Source: Methanomassiliicoccus sp. (GTDB lineage: Archaea > Thermoplasmatota > Thermoplasmata > Methanomassiliicoccales > Methanomassiliicoccaceae). From it: DNA of 64,000 nt. The DNA lies in assembly GCA_016109435.1 (NCBI GenBank), contig JAEILR010000028.1, positions 1 through 64,000 of the forward strand, given 5' to 3'. The translations under genes and the position numbers were made by a program. Below, piece after piece: positions 52,768 to 60,352 of this stretch (its first letter is position 1; the number at the start of each line of letters is the position of its first letter). A model generated the notes under the pieces. It worked only from the letters and a program-made list of their open reading frames with translations, was not told the DNA's origin and ran no database searches.

Positions 52768-53394
52768 TCAGGAACGGCGGACCTGATCCCCGCTCGGTCC
52801 GCTCCAGCTGCTGATGTGCATCTTTAGGTAGCGACCGCAGGGCCCCCGGGGCTCCGCCCCCCTGATCTCATCGGCGATGGAGTCGATGTCCGCGCCGCAC
52901 CGCTCCGACAGCTCCTTGTGCATCTCCAGCATGCGGTCGGCCGGACCGGTGAGGCCTTTCCTGAGGAAGTCGCGGTACGCCGCGTCCGAGGTCAGGTAGT
53001 CCGCGTCACTCACCAGGTTATCGGCGTGGCAGACGATCTTCTCCTCCAGGGTGCGGGGCACATAGTCCAGGTCAGGCAGGCCCAGCGTCCGGGCCTCCTT
53101 GGGGAGTATACCGGACCCGATGTGACGGCGGATGATGAGCACCAGTGGTTCCGGGAGACCAAGGGAGCGGGCCAGGGCCTCTCCTTCCAACCCATGGCGG
53201 ACGCCGTGGGTCCGTGTCCGGCCGAGATCGTGCAGCAGGCCGCCGGCGATGATAAGGTCCTGGTCGGCCCCACACCTCCGGGCGACGGCCACGGCCAGGG
53301 CGGTGACGGTGCACACATGCTTGATCAGCCTGTCCGGCGCACCGTGGTCCTTCAGGATATCGATGCACTGCTGTTCATTCGGGATTGTTGACAA
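52768..53394 (-). CDS. HD-domain phosphohydrolase
   Basis: The 208-residue protein has the HD metal motif: His in KHVCTVTALAV, HD in AGGLLHDLGRTRTHG, and a later His/Asp (RRHIGSG and CHADNLVSDA). Such archaeal proteins hydrolyse phosphate esters of nucleotides or tRNA ends. The exact substrate is unknown. It overlaps the end of the Trm56 gene by 20 bases, so the two are translationally linked and a tRNA-related role is plausible. Confidence 0.87.
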   Translation of the reverse strand: MSTIPNEQQCIDILKDHGAPDRLIKHVCTVTALAVAVARRCGADQDLIIAGGLLHDLGRTRTHGVRHGLEGEALARSLGLPEPLVLIIRRHIGSGILPKEARTLGLPDLDYVPRTLEEKIVCHADNLVSDADYLTSDAAYRDFLRKGLTGPADRMLEMHKELSERCGADIDSIADEIRGAEPRGPCGRYLKMHISSWSGPSGDQVRRS

Positions 53395-53899
53395 CCCTCT
53401 TCCCCCGGTCGCATGGGAGAACGGTCATGCGGCCCTTGAAGTCGGTGCGCAGGCCCTCCCCTTCCCTCAGCCGATCCAGGAAGATGGCCAGGGCCGCCAC
53501 CTCGGAATGAGGCTGGTTGCCCACCCCGATATTGAACGTCGCCGCCTGATACACTTCAGGAGGCACCTTCTCCGCGCCGACCACGATGAGCATCTTATCG
53601 GTCATGGCCGAGCGGACCCGGGGGAGGGCGTCGTCGATGTGCGTGCCGTACATGGTCAGGTGGACCCTGGTGCCGTCGAAGCTGCGGAGGACCTCCTTCC
53701 ACTTGACCCCGGTGGTTATGCAAAAGTCGCCACCGAACCGCTTCACCACCGAGCGCACGCTGCGCTCCAGTTCCTCGTCCTTGGTGGAGACGTATATCCC
53801 CTTGGCCCCCAGGGCCCGGGAAGTGAGGGCCACGTGGGTGGTCACCCGCTTGTCCCTCTCCGGGCGATGGCCGAGCCTCAGGACGTAGATCTCGGTCAA
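53375..53899 (-). CDS. trm56: tRNA (cytidine(56)-2'-O)-methyltransferase
   Basis: Archaea-specific SPOUT enzyme that methylates the ribose of C56 in the T-loop of tRNA. The 174-residue protein begins EIYVLRLGHRPERDKRVTTH and contains MYGTHIDDALP and the knot-forming VVGAEKVPPEVY with NIGVGNQPHSEVAALAIFLDR (quoted as NIGVGNQPHSEVAALAIFL). Length and motifs match aTrm56. It is the middle gene of HTH-trm56-HD on the minus strand. Confidence 0.94.
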   Translation of the reverse strand: MTEIYVLRLGHRPERDKRVTTHVALTSRALGAKGIYVSTKDEELERSVRSVVKRFGGDFCITTGVKWKEVLRSFDGTRVHLTMYGTHIDDALPRVRSAMTDKMLIVVGAEKVPPEVYQAATFNIGVGNQPHSEVAALAIFLDRLREGEGLRTDFKGRMTVLPCDRGKRVVNNPE

Positions 53900-53906
53900 G
53901 ACCGCG

Positions 53907-54404
53907 TTACTCCTTGAGGCGCTCGATGCGGTGGCCCCGGTAATCGAGGCGGACCGAGCGCTTTACAAGGCTCCGAAGCATGGTGGAGGTGATGCCCAAT
54001 TTCTCAGCGATGTCTCCAGCGAAGCGACCCTCCGGCCCGACCTCCTTGTAGATCTGCTTTTCCAGCTCCTCGAACTCGTCCTCGTCCATCATCGCCGCGG
54101 CGAGGACGTCCGATATCTCGTACACTGGCCAGGACGCGTTGATGTGAAATGAGGTGTAGTAGGTGTGATAGGCCTTCTCGGGAAATGATCCGCTCGTCGA
54201 CTGCCACCGGGTCTCCACGAGCTTCATCTTCTCGAAGAACTTGAGAGCGTCAGAACCTTCCTGCCCGAACTTCTCCTCGACCTCTTTGGTGGTACGCCAT
54301 TCAAGGGTGACCTCCTTGAGTACTTCCCGCTTGACCTTGGTATCAACAGCCCGCAACATCGGTACAAGTTCCGATGGCTCGTTGATAACCTTGATTCTGT
54401 TCAT
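53907..54404 (-). CDS. ArsR-like HTH protein next to Trm56
   Basis: The 165-residue protein has a winged helix near residues 20-70 (KREVLKEVTLEWRTTKEVEE, then SDALKFFEKMKLVETRW) and a second HTH-like segment near 130 (GRFAGDIAEKLGITSTMLRS). It is a DNA-binding protein of a type common in euryarchaea, and the target is unknown. The TATA-like CTTTATATT at 54428-54436 (minus) puts the transcript start almost on the ATG. Seven bases separate it from trm56. Confidence 0.8.
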   Translation of the reverse strand: MNRIKVINEPSELVPMLRAVDTKVKREVLKEVTLEWRTTKEVEEKFGQEGSDALKFFEKMKLVETRWQSTSGSFPEKAYHTYYTSFHINASWPVYEISDVLAAAMMDEDEFEELEKQIYKEVGPEGRFAGDIAEKLGITSTMLRSLVKRSVRLDYRGHRIERLKE

Positions 54405-54486
54405 AGCCTTCCTAATTAGTTTATGAGAATATAAAGGACTACCGCCTCGTTCTATAGCTATAGGGGCTGGGCACCCAAGGCTTACC

Positions 54487-54500
54487 TCAAAGGTTATAAA
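54487..54500 (+). promoter_or_regulatory. TATA box of the 58-residue protein gene
   Basis: AAAGGTTATAAACG lies 30 bases before the ATG at 54524, giving a nearly leaderless transcript. It supports the reality of a gene this short. Confidence 0.55.
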
Positions 54501-54523
54501 CGCGGTCCGAAATACCCTGCCCG

Positions 54524-54700
54524 ATGAGCGACGAGCCCAAGAAAGTATTATACCAGTGCGCCTTTACTGGCAAGGTTTACAAATCCGAGGAGGAGGCCCT
54601 CGCGAAGTGCAAGGGGCCTTTCACACCGTTCATCAAACACTATGACCGGTACCCCAAGAAGGGCTTCTTCGGCACCGTGGTCTGGCGCAAGGATGATTAG
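54524..54700 (+). CDS. Small protein of 58 residues, function unknown
   Basis: Short gene with a clear TATA box and start. The protein begins MSDEPKKVLYQCAFTGKVYK and ends GFFGTVVWRKDD. It has two cysteines (QCAFTGKVY and AKCKGPF) and many Lys and aromatic residues. The Q-C-x-F-x-G-x-x-Y stretch resembles half of a small zinc ribbon or a C2H2-like start, but no second Cys pair is present. There is no signal or membrane segment. Its end overlaps the convergent membrane-protein gene by four bases. Confidence 0.75.
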   Translation: MSDEPKKVLYQCAFTGKVYKSEEEALAKCKGPFTPFIKHYDRYPKKGFFGTVVWRKDD

Positions 54701-55251
54701 AGGCCCAGCATCAGCCACAGTGTGATTAGTGGCACGACGATCATGAGGAAATCGTCGTCCACGTAGCTTGTTTTTATTCCCTCCGCAGCGATCGCCGCGA
54801 CCGATGTCACCACAGCCGCGATCACGGTCCCCGGGTCCAACCGCACCAGCAGGGAGAGCACCGTCAGCATTATGACCAGGTGGAGGGCGTACGGCAGCCA
54901 GGGATACCATTTTGTTCGGCGGACGAGGCTGATGAACGGGTCCACCAGGGCCATGCCGAAGATCACCGGGGCGGCCATCTCCAAGGGGAAGAACAGTAAA
55001 GCGAAGGTGAGGGCCACCGCCGACCACGCGCTGGCCGAGATCTGCTCGGCCTCGTACTCCCGCATCCCGGGGACCCTGAACCCCAGGACCAGGCGGGCCA
55101 GCTCGAAGATCATGGCCACGGCGAAGGCGACCAGCAGCCCGACCTCCCGCGGCGGCCCTCCAGCCCATAGGGGAGAGGGGAGAAAATAGTAGATCAGGAA
55201 CACCGGAGCGCTGAGATGGATCAGCCTCCGGAATATCGCTTCGCGGTCCAT
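54697..55251 (-). CDS. Polyprenol/dolichol kinase-like membrane protein
   Basis: The 184-residue protein has five to six hydrophobic helices and no extracytoplasmic domain. REAIFRRLIHLSAPVFLIYY at the start and IFGMALVDPFISLVRRTKWY near residue 95 match the SEC59/dolichol-kinase and phosphatidate cytidylyltransferase layout, where the acidic residue in the second block binds the nucleotide metal. It probably phosphorylates a polyprenol carrier or a related lipid. The ATG at 55251 is 31 bases after the ABC permease stop. Confidence 0.72.
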   Translation of the reverse strand: MDREAIFRRLIHLSAPVFLIYYFLPSPLWAGGPPREVGLLVAFAVAMIFELARLVLGFRVPGMREYEAEQISASAWSAVALTFALLFFPLEMAAPVIFGMALVDPFISLVRRTKWYPWLPYALHLVIMLTVLSLLVRLDPGTVIAAVVTSVAAIAAEGIKTSYVDDDFLMIVVPLITLWLMLGL

Positions 55252-55282
55252 GTCCCTCAGGCCACGCCATGCGCCGGGGCGA

Positions 55283-56743
55283 TTAAAAACCTGCGTCCGA
55301 CCATTTGCGGTCCAGCCGGCGGTACATGAAGGCGGTGAGGAGCAGGAGGAAGCCAAGAACGGCCAGGATGGCGGTGGCGGTGACCAGGGGCGAACGGTCG
55401 ACGGAGAAGGAGAGGATGGTGAGGCTGATCTGGGGGAGCATGGACAGGAGGCCGAACCGGAACAGCACCTGGGGGTTGAAGAGGAAGGAGTTGGGATGCA
55501 GCCCGGTGAGGTAGGACATCACCACCGCCATGTAGACCAGGGTCACGTACAGCACTGGCAGGGCGAGCCAAAGCAGGCGGGTCTCGTTATTGAGGAGGGC
55601 GATCCCGAGGACGAAGGCGGTGGAGGTACCGGCGGTCAGGAAGAGGAAGGCCATCAGCTTGGTGCGGATGACCCGGGGCACGCTGACCGGCAGGGTGTCG
55701 TAGTAATCGACCACGTCCATGTTGGCCAGCCAGGAGTAGAGCATCACCCCGAAGAAGCCCACCATGGCGGCAAAGAACACCAGGTTGAAGCCCACCGGGA
55801 CGTTCAGGCCGTTGTTGACGTACCAGGTAGTGAAGCTGAGGAAGGTCAGGGGGGCGATGAAGGTGAACGCCATCTTCCCCAGGGTCCCGCTCCTCAGTAT
55901 GTCCACAGCCTCCTTGGCCAGCAGGGGACGGTAGGAGCGGGCGACCCTCAGCCGGCGCAGATAGGCGGGCAGCAGGGTCGTGCTGTTCCCCTTCCTTCCG
56001 CCCCCTCCCTCGTAGGTTTCCGCCACGCTCACCACTGCCAGCGCGGTAAGGCCCAGGAACGACAGGACGGTCAGGAGCAGGAAGAGCAAGGCCGACCCGG
56101 GGTCGTCGCCGAACGGGGGCAGTGACATCTGGAAGCCGATGGAGGGAAGGAACGCCTCCATTCCGTAGAGGCGCAGACCGTAACCGATGAACACCGCGAG
56201 GATGGCCATCACCATCGCCGCCAGGGCGACCCGGCTGCGCGACCCCAGCACCGACACGGCGAAGCTGAGGGAGATCCCGGAAAGGAAGGACAAGGTCATC
56301 GTCGCGCCGACCACCAGCACCGAGAGGGGTGCGTAGCCGGCGAAGGGGGAGGCGATGGCCAGCCCGATGAGCGCCGGCCCCAGGATCAGGGCCATGTAGA
56401 ACACCACGTCCCGCAGGTACATGCCCAGGAAGGTGGAGCGGAAGGACAGGGGCAGCAGCGCGGGCATGGCCACCATGTAATTGGTCTTCCCCTGCCTTCT
56501 TTCCACATAGGTCTTGCCCAGGAAGCCGAACGCCCCCACGCTCATCCCGTAGAGGTACACCCCGGCGTTCAGGTTGGTCACCATGTCCCTGAGGCCGACG
56601 GAGTCCTGCAGGTTCACCATGGTCAAGGACAGGACGAAGGACAGCAGGAGGACAAAAAAGGGCATGGCCAGGAACATCCTGGCCGAGGAGTAGGACACAT
56701 GGAGGCGGTACTCCTCCCGGAGCATCAGCCTAAGCAGGTGCAT
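55283..56743 (-). CDS. ABC-2 type transporter membrane subunit
   Basis: The 486-residue protein has about 12 hydrophobic helices arranged in two halves separated by a charged loop (AETYEGGGGRKGNS to LAKEAVDILRSGTLG). This is twice the size of an ordinary ABC-2 permease and suggests an internally duplicated exporter. It overlaps the ATPase gene by 14 bases (56730-56743). The transported substance is unknown; neighbouring polyprenol-kinase-like and surface genes hint at a lipid or envelope compound (inference). Confidence 0.82.
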   Translation of the reverse strand: MHLLRLMLREEYRLHVSYSSARMFLAMPFFVLLLSFVLSLTMVNLQDSVGLRDMVTNLNAGVYLYGMSVGAFGFLGKTYVERRQGKTNYMVAMPALLPLSFRSTFLGMYLRDVVFYMALILGPALIGLAIASPFAGYAPLSVLVVGATMTLSFLSGISLSFAVSVLGSRSRVALAAMVMAILAVFIGYGLRLYGMEAFLPSIGFQMSLPPFGDDPGSALLFLLLTVLSFLGLTALAVVSVAETYEGGGGRKGNSTTLLPAYLRRLRVARSYRPLLAKEAVDILRSGTLGKMAFTFIAPLTFLSFTTWYVNNGLNVPVGFNLVFFAAMVGFFGVMLYSWLANMDVVDYYDTLPVSVPRVIRTKLMAFLFLTAGTSTAFVLGIALLNNETRLLWLALPVLYVTLVYMAVVMSYLTGLHPNSFLFNPQVLFRFGLLSMLPQISLTILSFSVDRSPLVTATAILAVLGFLLLLTAFMYRRLDRKWSDAGF

Positions 56744-57449
56744 GCTCGCCCACCATGCGTAGGAAGAGAGATTCGAGGTCCTCCTTGGCGGTCAGTTCGG
56801 CCACGCTCCCGGCGACCACGACCCTTCCCCGGTCGAGGATGATCATCTCCTGGCACAGCTTCTGGGCGATCTCCAGGATGTGGGAGCACAGGAAGATGGT
56901 GCGGCCCTCCTCCCGGAGCTGAAGCAGGTACTCCCTGAGCCGGTGTTGGTAGATCGGATCGAGGTTCACGAACGGCTCGTCCAGGAACAGGAGCCGAGGC
57001 TCATGGATGAACGCCGCGGACAGCATGACCTTCTGGCGCATCCCCTTGGAGAGGTCCCGGCACAGGGTACCCCTGGTGCCCTCGAGGTCGAAGAACCTGA
57101 GCCATCGCTCGATGCGGGCCTCGATGTCGTCCACCTTGCGGACCTCGGCCACGAAGTACAGGAACTCGTAAGCGGTCAGGTAGCTGGGAGGGGACTCGAC
57201 CTCAGGCACGATGCCGATCCTCTCCCTGACCTTGATGCCGTTGCCCCTGGCGTCCAGGTCCAGCACCTTGGCGCTCCCGGAGGTGGGTGCGACCTGCCCG
57301 GTGAGGACCTTGAGCAGGGTGCTCTTCCCCGCCCCGTTAGGCCCGAAGCAACCGAAGAAGGTGCCCTCGGGCACGGCGAAGGACACGCTGTCCAGCGCGG
57401 TCACTGGACCGTATCTCTTGCTAAGACCGCTCACCTCGATGGCTGGCAC
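56730..57449 (-). CDS. ABC-2 type transporter ATP-binding protein
   Basis: About 239 residues with Walker A GPNGAGKST, Q-loop region GIVPEVESPPSYLT, signature LSKGMRQKVMLSAA, Walker B LFLDEPFVNLDP and the switch His in CSHILE, as in NodI/CcmA-type exporters. Starts are TTG at 57458 or GTG at 57449. A strong TATA box, TTATATAAAT (57469-57478, minus), puts the transcript start near 57447-57450, which favours a leaderless GTG start at 57449. First gene of the exporter operon. Confidence 0.92.
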   Translation of the reverse strand: MPAIEVSGLSKRYGPVTALDSVSFAVPEGTFFGCFGPNGAGKSTLLKVLTGQVAPTSGSAKVLDLDARGNGIKVRERIGIVPEVESPPSYLTAYEFLYFVAEVRKVDDIEARIERWLRFFDLEGTRGTLCRDLSKGMRQKVMLSAAFIHEPRLLFLDEPFVNLDPIYQHRLREYLLQLREEGRTIFLCSHILEIAQKLCQEMIILDRGRVVVAGSVAELTAKEDLESLFLRMVGEHAPA

Positions 57450-57465
57450 GTCGCTCAATTCGCCG

Positions 57466-57480
57466 TGATTTATATAATGC
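57466..57480 (-). promoter_or_regulatory. Strong TATA box of the ABC-2 exporter operon
   Basis: TTATATAAATC on the minus strand is close to the archaeal consensus. Its distance to the GTG at 57449 implies a leaderless mRNA. Confidence 0.65.
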
Positions 57481-57578
57481 CTATCTCCAGGTTATCATCG
57501 GCCCTCGATATTACCTTCGCCCGCTCCATTTCATGCGATAGTAGCACTTTATTATCCGTGCACGACAATCCGTGCCTT

Positions 57579-58070
57579 ATGACCACCTATACTCCGCCAC
57601 CGGCGCAGTACACGCCTGCCTATCCTGTCCAGCCGAGGAAAAGACCCCTCGGCGTTACCATACTGGCCATCCTGGAGATCCTGGGAGGGCTGCTCCTCCT
57701 TCTAGCCGCGTTCGGCATGTTCGCCATAGCCGCCCTAACCGGGACCCAGGAGTTCATCGATGCCCTCGGCCCGAACGTCCCCCAGTGGCTCCTGGATTCC
57801 GGGCCGGTCCTGTTCGGAGTCGCCGGAGTGGTGCTCCTGATAATGGCCGTCGTGGCCTTCCTGCTGGCCTGGGGCTTCCTCAAGGGCAAGAGGTGGGCCT
57901 GGATCCTGGGCATCATATTCTCGGTCCTGAACATCGCGTCCTCAGTCGTCACCGCGGTGTTCTCCGGGAGCCTGGCCAGCATAGCCACGCTGGGACTTTC
58001 GATCCTCATACCGGTGCTCATCCTGGTCTACCTGCTGCTGCCGAGCACGAAGACCTGGTTCACTGAATGA
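57579..58070 (+). CDS. Small membrane protein with four helices
   Basis: The 163-residue protein has a Pro/Tyr-rich cytoplasmic start (TTYTPPPAQYTPAYPVQPR) and four hydrophobic segments near 25-50, 75-98, 105-130 and 140-160. No enzyme motif is visible. Proteins of this type (Pro-rich N-terminus, four helices) are common in archaea and unassigned. The TATA-like CTTTATTATC at 57547-57556 lies 30 bases upstream, so the mRNA is nearly leaderless. It is followed by lemA on the same strand. Confidence 0.78.
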   Translation: MTTYTPPPAQYTPAYPVQPRKRPLGVTILAILEILGGLLLLLAAFGMFAIAALTGTQEFIDALGPNVPQWLLDSGPVLFGVAGVVLLIMAVVAFLLAWGFLKGKRWAWILGIIFSVLNIASSVVTAVFSGSLASIATLGLSILIPVLILVYLLLPSTKTWFTE

Positions 58071-58141
58071 GCCCAAACCTTTTCCCGTCACCTTTTATTT
58101 TCAATGCAAGATTGATTAACTGATATCGCATCACCGCCGGC

Positions 58142-58690
58142 ATGGTGTGGTCCAAAAAGCTCATTCTAGGTATCGCGGCCGTTGCGGTGATCGCCGCCAT
58201 ACTGTTGACGACGATGGTGTCCTACAACTCCCTGGTCTCCAAGGACCAGGATGTCAAGAACAAGTGGAGCGACATCGAGGTGCAGGTGCAGAGGCAGGTG
58301 GACCTGATCCCTCAGGTACTGGCCCAGCAGAACGTGTCCATGCAGTTCGAGCAGAGCCTCCTGGCCAACATCACCGCCCTCCGGACGCAGTGGCTCAACA
58401 CCCTGGCCAACGGCTCGGTCGGCGATCAGGTCAACTTCACCAACGAGTTCTCGGTCCAGGTCGGTTCGTTCCTTTCCGTCGCAGAGGAGAACCCCTACAT
58501 CCAGTCGATCGACGTGGTCAGGGACGTGATCGTGGAGCTGGAGGGCACGCAGAACCGCATCGCCGCGGCGCGCATCTTCTACAACGACGCCGTCAATGAT
58601 TACAACACCGCCGTGCGTAGCTTCCCCAACAACCTGCTGGCATCGAGCTTCGGCTTCGAGGAGGCCCCCTACTTCCAGCGGGGGCAGTGA
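58142..58690 (+). CDS. lemA: LemA family protein
   Basis: The 182-residue protein has one N-terminal membrane helix (about 7-26) followed by the LemA signature YNSLVSKDQDVKNKWSDIEVQ and VQRQVDLIPQVL. RIFYNDAVNDYNTAVRSFPN at the C-terminal side is the second conserved block. LemA proteins are membrane-tethered helical bundles with an outward domain and unknown role. The next gene, a TPM-domain protein, starts six bases later, a pairing seen in many bacteria and archaea. Confidence 0.93.
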   Translation: MVWSKKLILGIAAVAVIAAILLTTMVSYNSLVSKDQDVKNKWSDIEVQVQRQVDLIPQVLAQQNVSMQFEQSLLANITALRTQWLNTLANGSVGDQVNFTNEFSVQVGSFLSVAEENPYIQSIDVVRDVIVELEGTQNRIAAARIFYNDAVNDYNTAVRSFPNNLLASSFGFEEAPYFQRGQ

Positions 58691-58696
58691 GGGAGC

Positions 58697-59446
58697 TTGC
58701 GGTCGTCCACCCGTACCGTGGTCGGACTAGTGGTCTTGGTCGTGATGATCGGGGGGACGATATCAGCGGGGTACATTCTGCTGAGGCCCTCCTCAGGCAG
58801 CGGCGATGACGCTTCGGTACCCCAACTGGAGTACTACGTCACCGACCTGGCCGACGCCATCACCGATGACGATGAGCACTACATCGGCCAGCTGTGCCTG
58901 GAGGTCGATTCGGCTTCCGGCTGCGAGATGGTCGTGCTGGTGGTCAACACCACCAGCCCAAGCGACATCGACTACTATGCCCTCAGGACCTTCCAGCACA
59001 ACGGCATCGGCAAGTCGGGGAGCGACAACGGCCTGCTGGTCGTCGTCGCCACCGATGACCATGCCTGGAGGATCGAGGTCGGGTACGGCCTGGAGGGCGT
59101 CCTCACCGACGTGAGGGTAAACCGCCTGGCCGAGGAGTTCCTGGTGCCCAATATGACCGCCGACTCCTACGGCGACGGGCTGTTCGAACTGACCTACGCA
59201 CTGGGCGATATCCTGATCACCGAGTACGAGGGAAGCCGTTCCGGGGACCCCGCGTTCCCCGTCGATGGCGTCCCGCTGACCTGGGGCCAGATGGCCATCG
59301 TGGCCGTGGTCTTCATCGTGCTGGTCATCGTGACCAGGGGGATGGTCCTCCGTCCCCTGATCTGGCTGTTGGCCATCATCGGCGGCGGGCGCGGCGGGTT
59401 CGGCGGGGGGCGTTCCGGAGGAGGGGGAGCTTCGGGCGGCGGATGA
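58697..59446 (+). CDS. TPM-domain membrane protein (YgcG-like)
   Basis: The 249-residue protein has an N-terminal helix (about 8-28), an outward TPM domain (about 45-180: YVTDLADAITDDDEHYIGQL, VLVVNTTSPSDIDYYALRTF, DNGLLVVVATDDHAWRIEVGYGLEG in part), a second helix near 195-215 and a Gly/Arg-rich tail ending GGGRSGGGGASGGG. TPM domains occur beside LemA and are linked to envelope or photosystem repair, with phosphatase activity proposed in some. TTG start at 58697, preceded by GAGGGAGC. Confidence 0.9.
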   Translation: MRSSTRTVVGLVVLVVMIGGTISAGYILLRPSSGSGDDASVPQLEYYVTDLADAITDDDEHYIGQLCLEVDSASGCEMVVLVVNTTSPSDIDYYALRTFQHNGIGKSGSDNGLLVVVATDDHAWRIEVGYGLEGVLTDVRVNRLAEEFLVPNMTADSYGDGLFELTYALGDILITEYEGSRSGDPAFPVDGVPLTWGQMAIVAVVFIVLVIVTRGMVLRPLIWLLAIIGGGRGGFGGGRSGGGGASGGG

Positions 59447-59516
59447 CGGGCATTGCGCCGGTCTGCTCTCGTCCTACTGACCCCGCACCATCAGGACCGT
59501 TGTCGGGGCGGGACCC

Positions 59517-59732
59517 TCACTCGCAGCCACACTTGCGAGGGGCGGTCCTCCCCGAGCACCGGGAGCATATCTTCTTCTCGGTCTCCGAGGCGTTCCAGTC
59601 GGTGCAGTCCCCGCACACCCACTCATGACACTCGCTGCATTCGTACCCCGCCTTGGGGGCCCCGGGTTCGGCGGAGCGCTGCTTGGTCATCTTCCGGCCA
59701 CAGGCCTGGCACTTCGTTATCTCGGCATCCAT
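59517..59732 (-). CDS. Small zinc-ribbon protein
   Basis: 71 residues with nine cysteines in four clusters: ITKCQACGRKM, YECSECHEWVCGDC, KKICSRCSGR and RKCGCE. It probably binds two zinc ions. The CxxCHxWxCxxC centre is B-box/RING-like. It has no other domain, so it may be a small nucleic-acid or protein-binding factor. The ATG at 59732 follows AGGTG, and a TATA-like GATATATATGC lies at 59761-59772 (minus), about 30 bases upstream. Confidence 0.8.
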   Translation of the reverse strand: MDAEITKCQACGRKMTKQRSAEPGAPKAGYECSECHEWVCGDCTDWNASETEKKICSRCSGRTAPRKCGCE

Positions 59733-59759
59733 CAAAACACCTGTGTTTTTGATTCTTCT

Positions 59760-59773
59760 TGCATATATATCAA
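59760..59773 (-). promoter_or_regulatory. TATA box of the small zinc-ribbon gene
   Basis: TGATATATATGC on the minus strand, about 30 bases before the ATG at 59732, leaving a short leader with AGGTG. It excludes starts further upstream. Confidence 0.55.
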
Positions 59774-59887
59774 TGGAACGGGTTTTTATTTCGTCATGAC
59801 GGTTTGGTTCCTTCCAGTCCAGACGAACCACCTGACAACCCTCATATATGTACCATTGTTATCACGGCACACCGTCGGAGAGGGACC

Positions 59888-60211
59888 ATGAAGGGCAGCA
59901 GCGTTCTTACAAACAAGATCGAGAGCGAGATCGAACTTCTGCAGAGGCACGTCCAGATGCTGAAGGCGATCATGGACAACGAACCGATCGGGATCATACG
60001 CCTCTCTGAGCTGCTCGATCACCCCCAGCACAAGGTACGGTACTCCATGCGCATCCTCGAGCAGGAAGGCCTGATAAAGCCCTCGCCGGAGGGAGCGGTC
60101 ACCACCGACAAGCTCAAGGCGTTCATGGAGCAACTGAAGGTCATCCTGGACGACCTGGAAAAGACGGTCAAGGAGCTCAGGACCCAGCTGGCGAAGAGCG
60201 ATAATGATTAA
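59888..60211 (+). CDS. Small HTH DNA-binding protein
   Basis: The 107-residue protein has a winged-helix core at about 35-75 (IGIIRLSELLDHPQHKVRYS, then MRILEQEGLIKPSPEGAVTT) flanked by long helices, the last (about 80-105) likely coiled coil. It is a type of archaeal regulator with unknown target. The ATG at 59888 follows GAGAGGG, and the TATA-like CATATATG at 59842-59850 lies about 40 bases upstream. It stands 28 bases before the tRNA-Asn gene on the same strand. Confidence 0.83.
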   Translation: MKGSSVLTNKIESEIELLQRHVQMLKAIMDNEPIGIIRLSELLDHPQHKVRYSMRILEQEGLIKPSPEGAVTTDKLKAFMEQLKVILDDLEKTVKELRTQLAKSDND

Positions 60212-60239
60212 TACCAGAGGGTAATTCACTTGCCTACAC

Positions 60240-60334
60240 GCCGTCGTAGCTCAGCTGGTAGAGCGTGTGACTGTTAATCCCTGAAAAGGGGAACGGTCAT
60301 CACAAGGTCAACGGTTCGAGCCCGTTCGACGGCG
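60240..60334 (+). tRNA. tRNA-Asn (GUU) with a 22-base intron
   Basis: The acceptor stem GCCGTCG (60240-60246) pairs with CGACGGC (60327-60333). The D-stem is GCTC/GAGC, and the T-arm is AACGG-TTCGAGC-CCGTT. Anticodon GTT is at 60273-60275. The intron 60277-60298 lies between positions 37 and 38. Bases CTGT before the 5' cut pair with ACGG before the 3' cut, with three-base bulges on each side, the archaeal bulge-helix-bulge. CCA is not encoded. Mature length is 73 bases. Confidence 0.95.
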
Positions 60335-60352
60335 CCTCACTCTTCTCATCAT

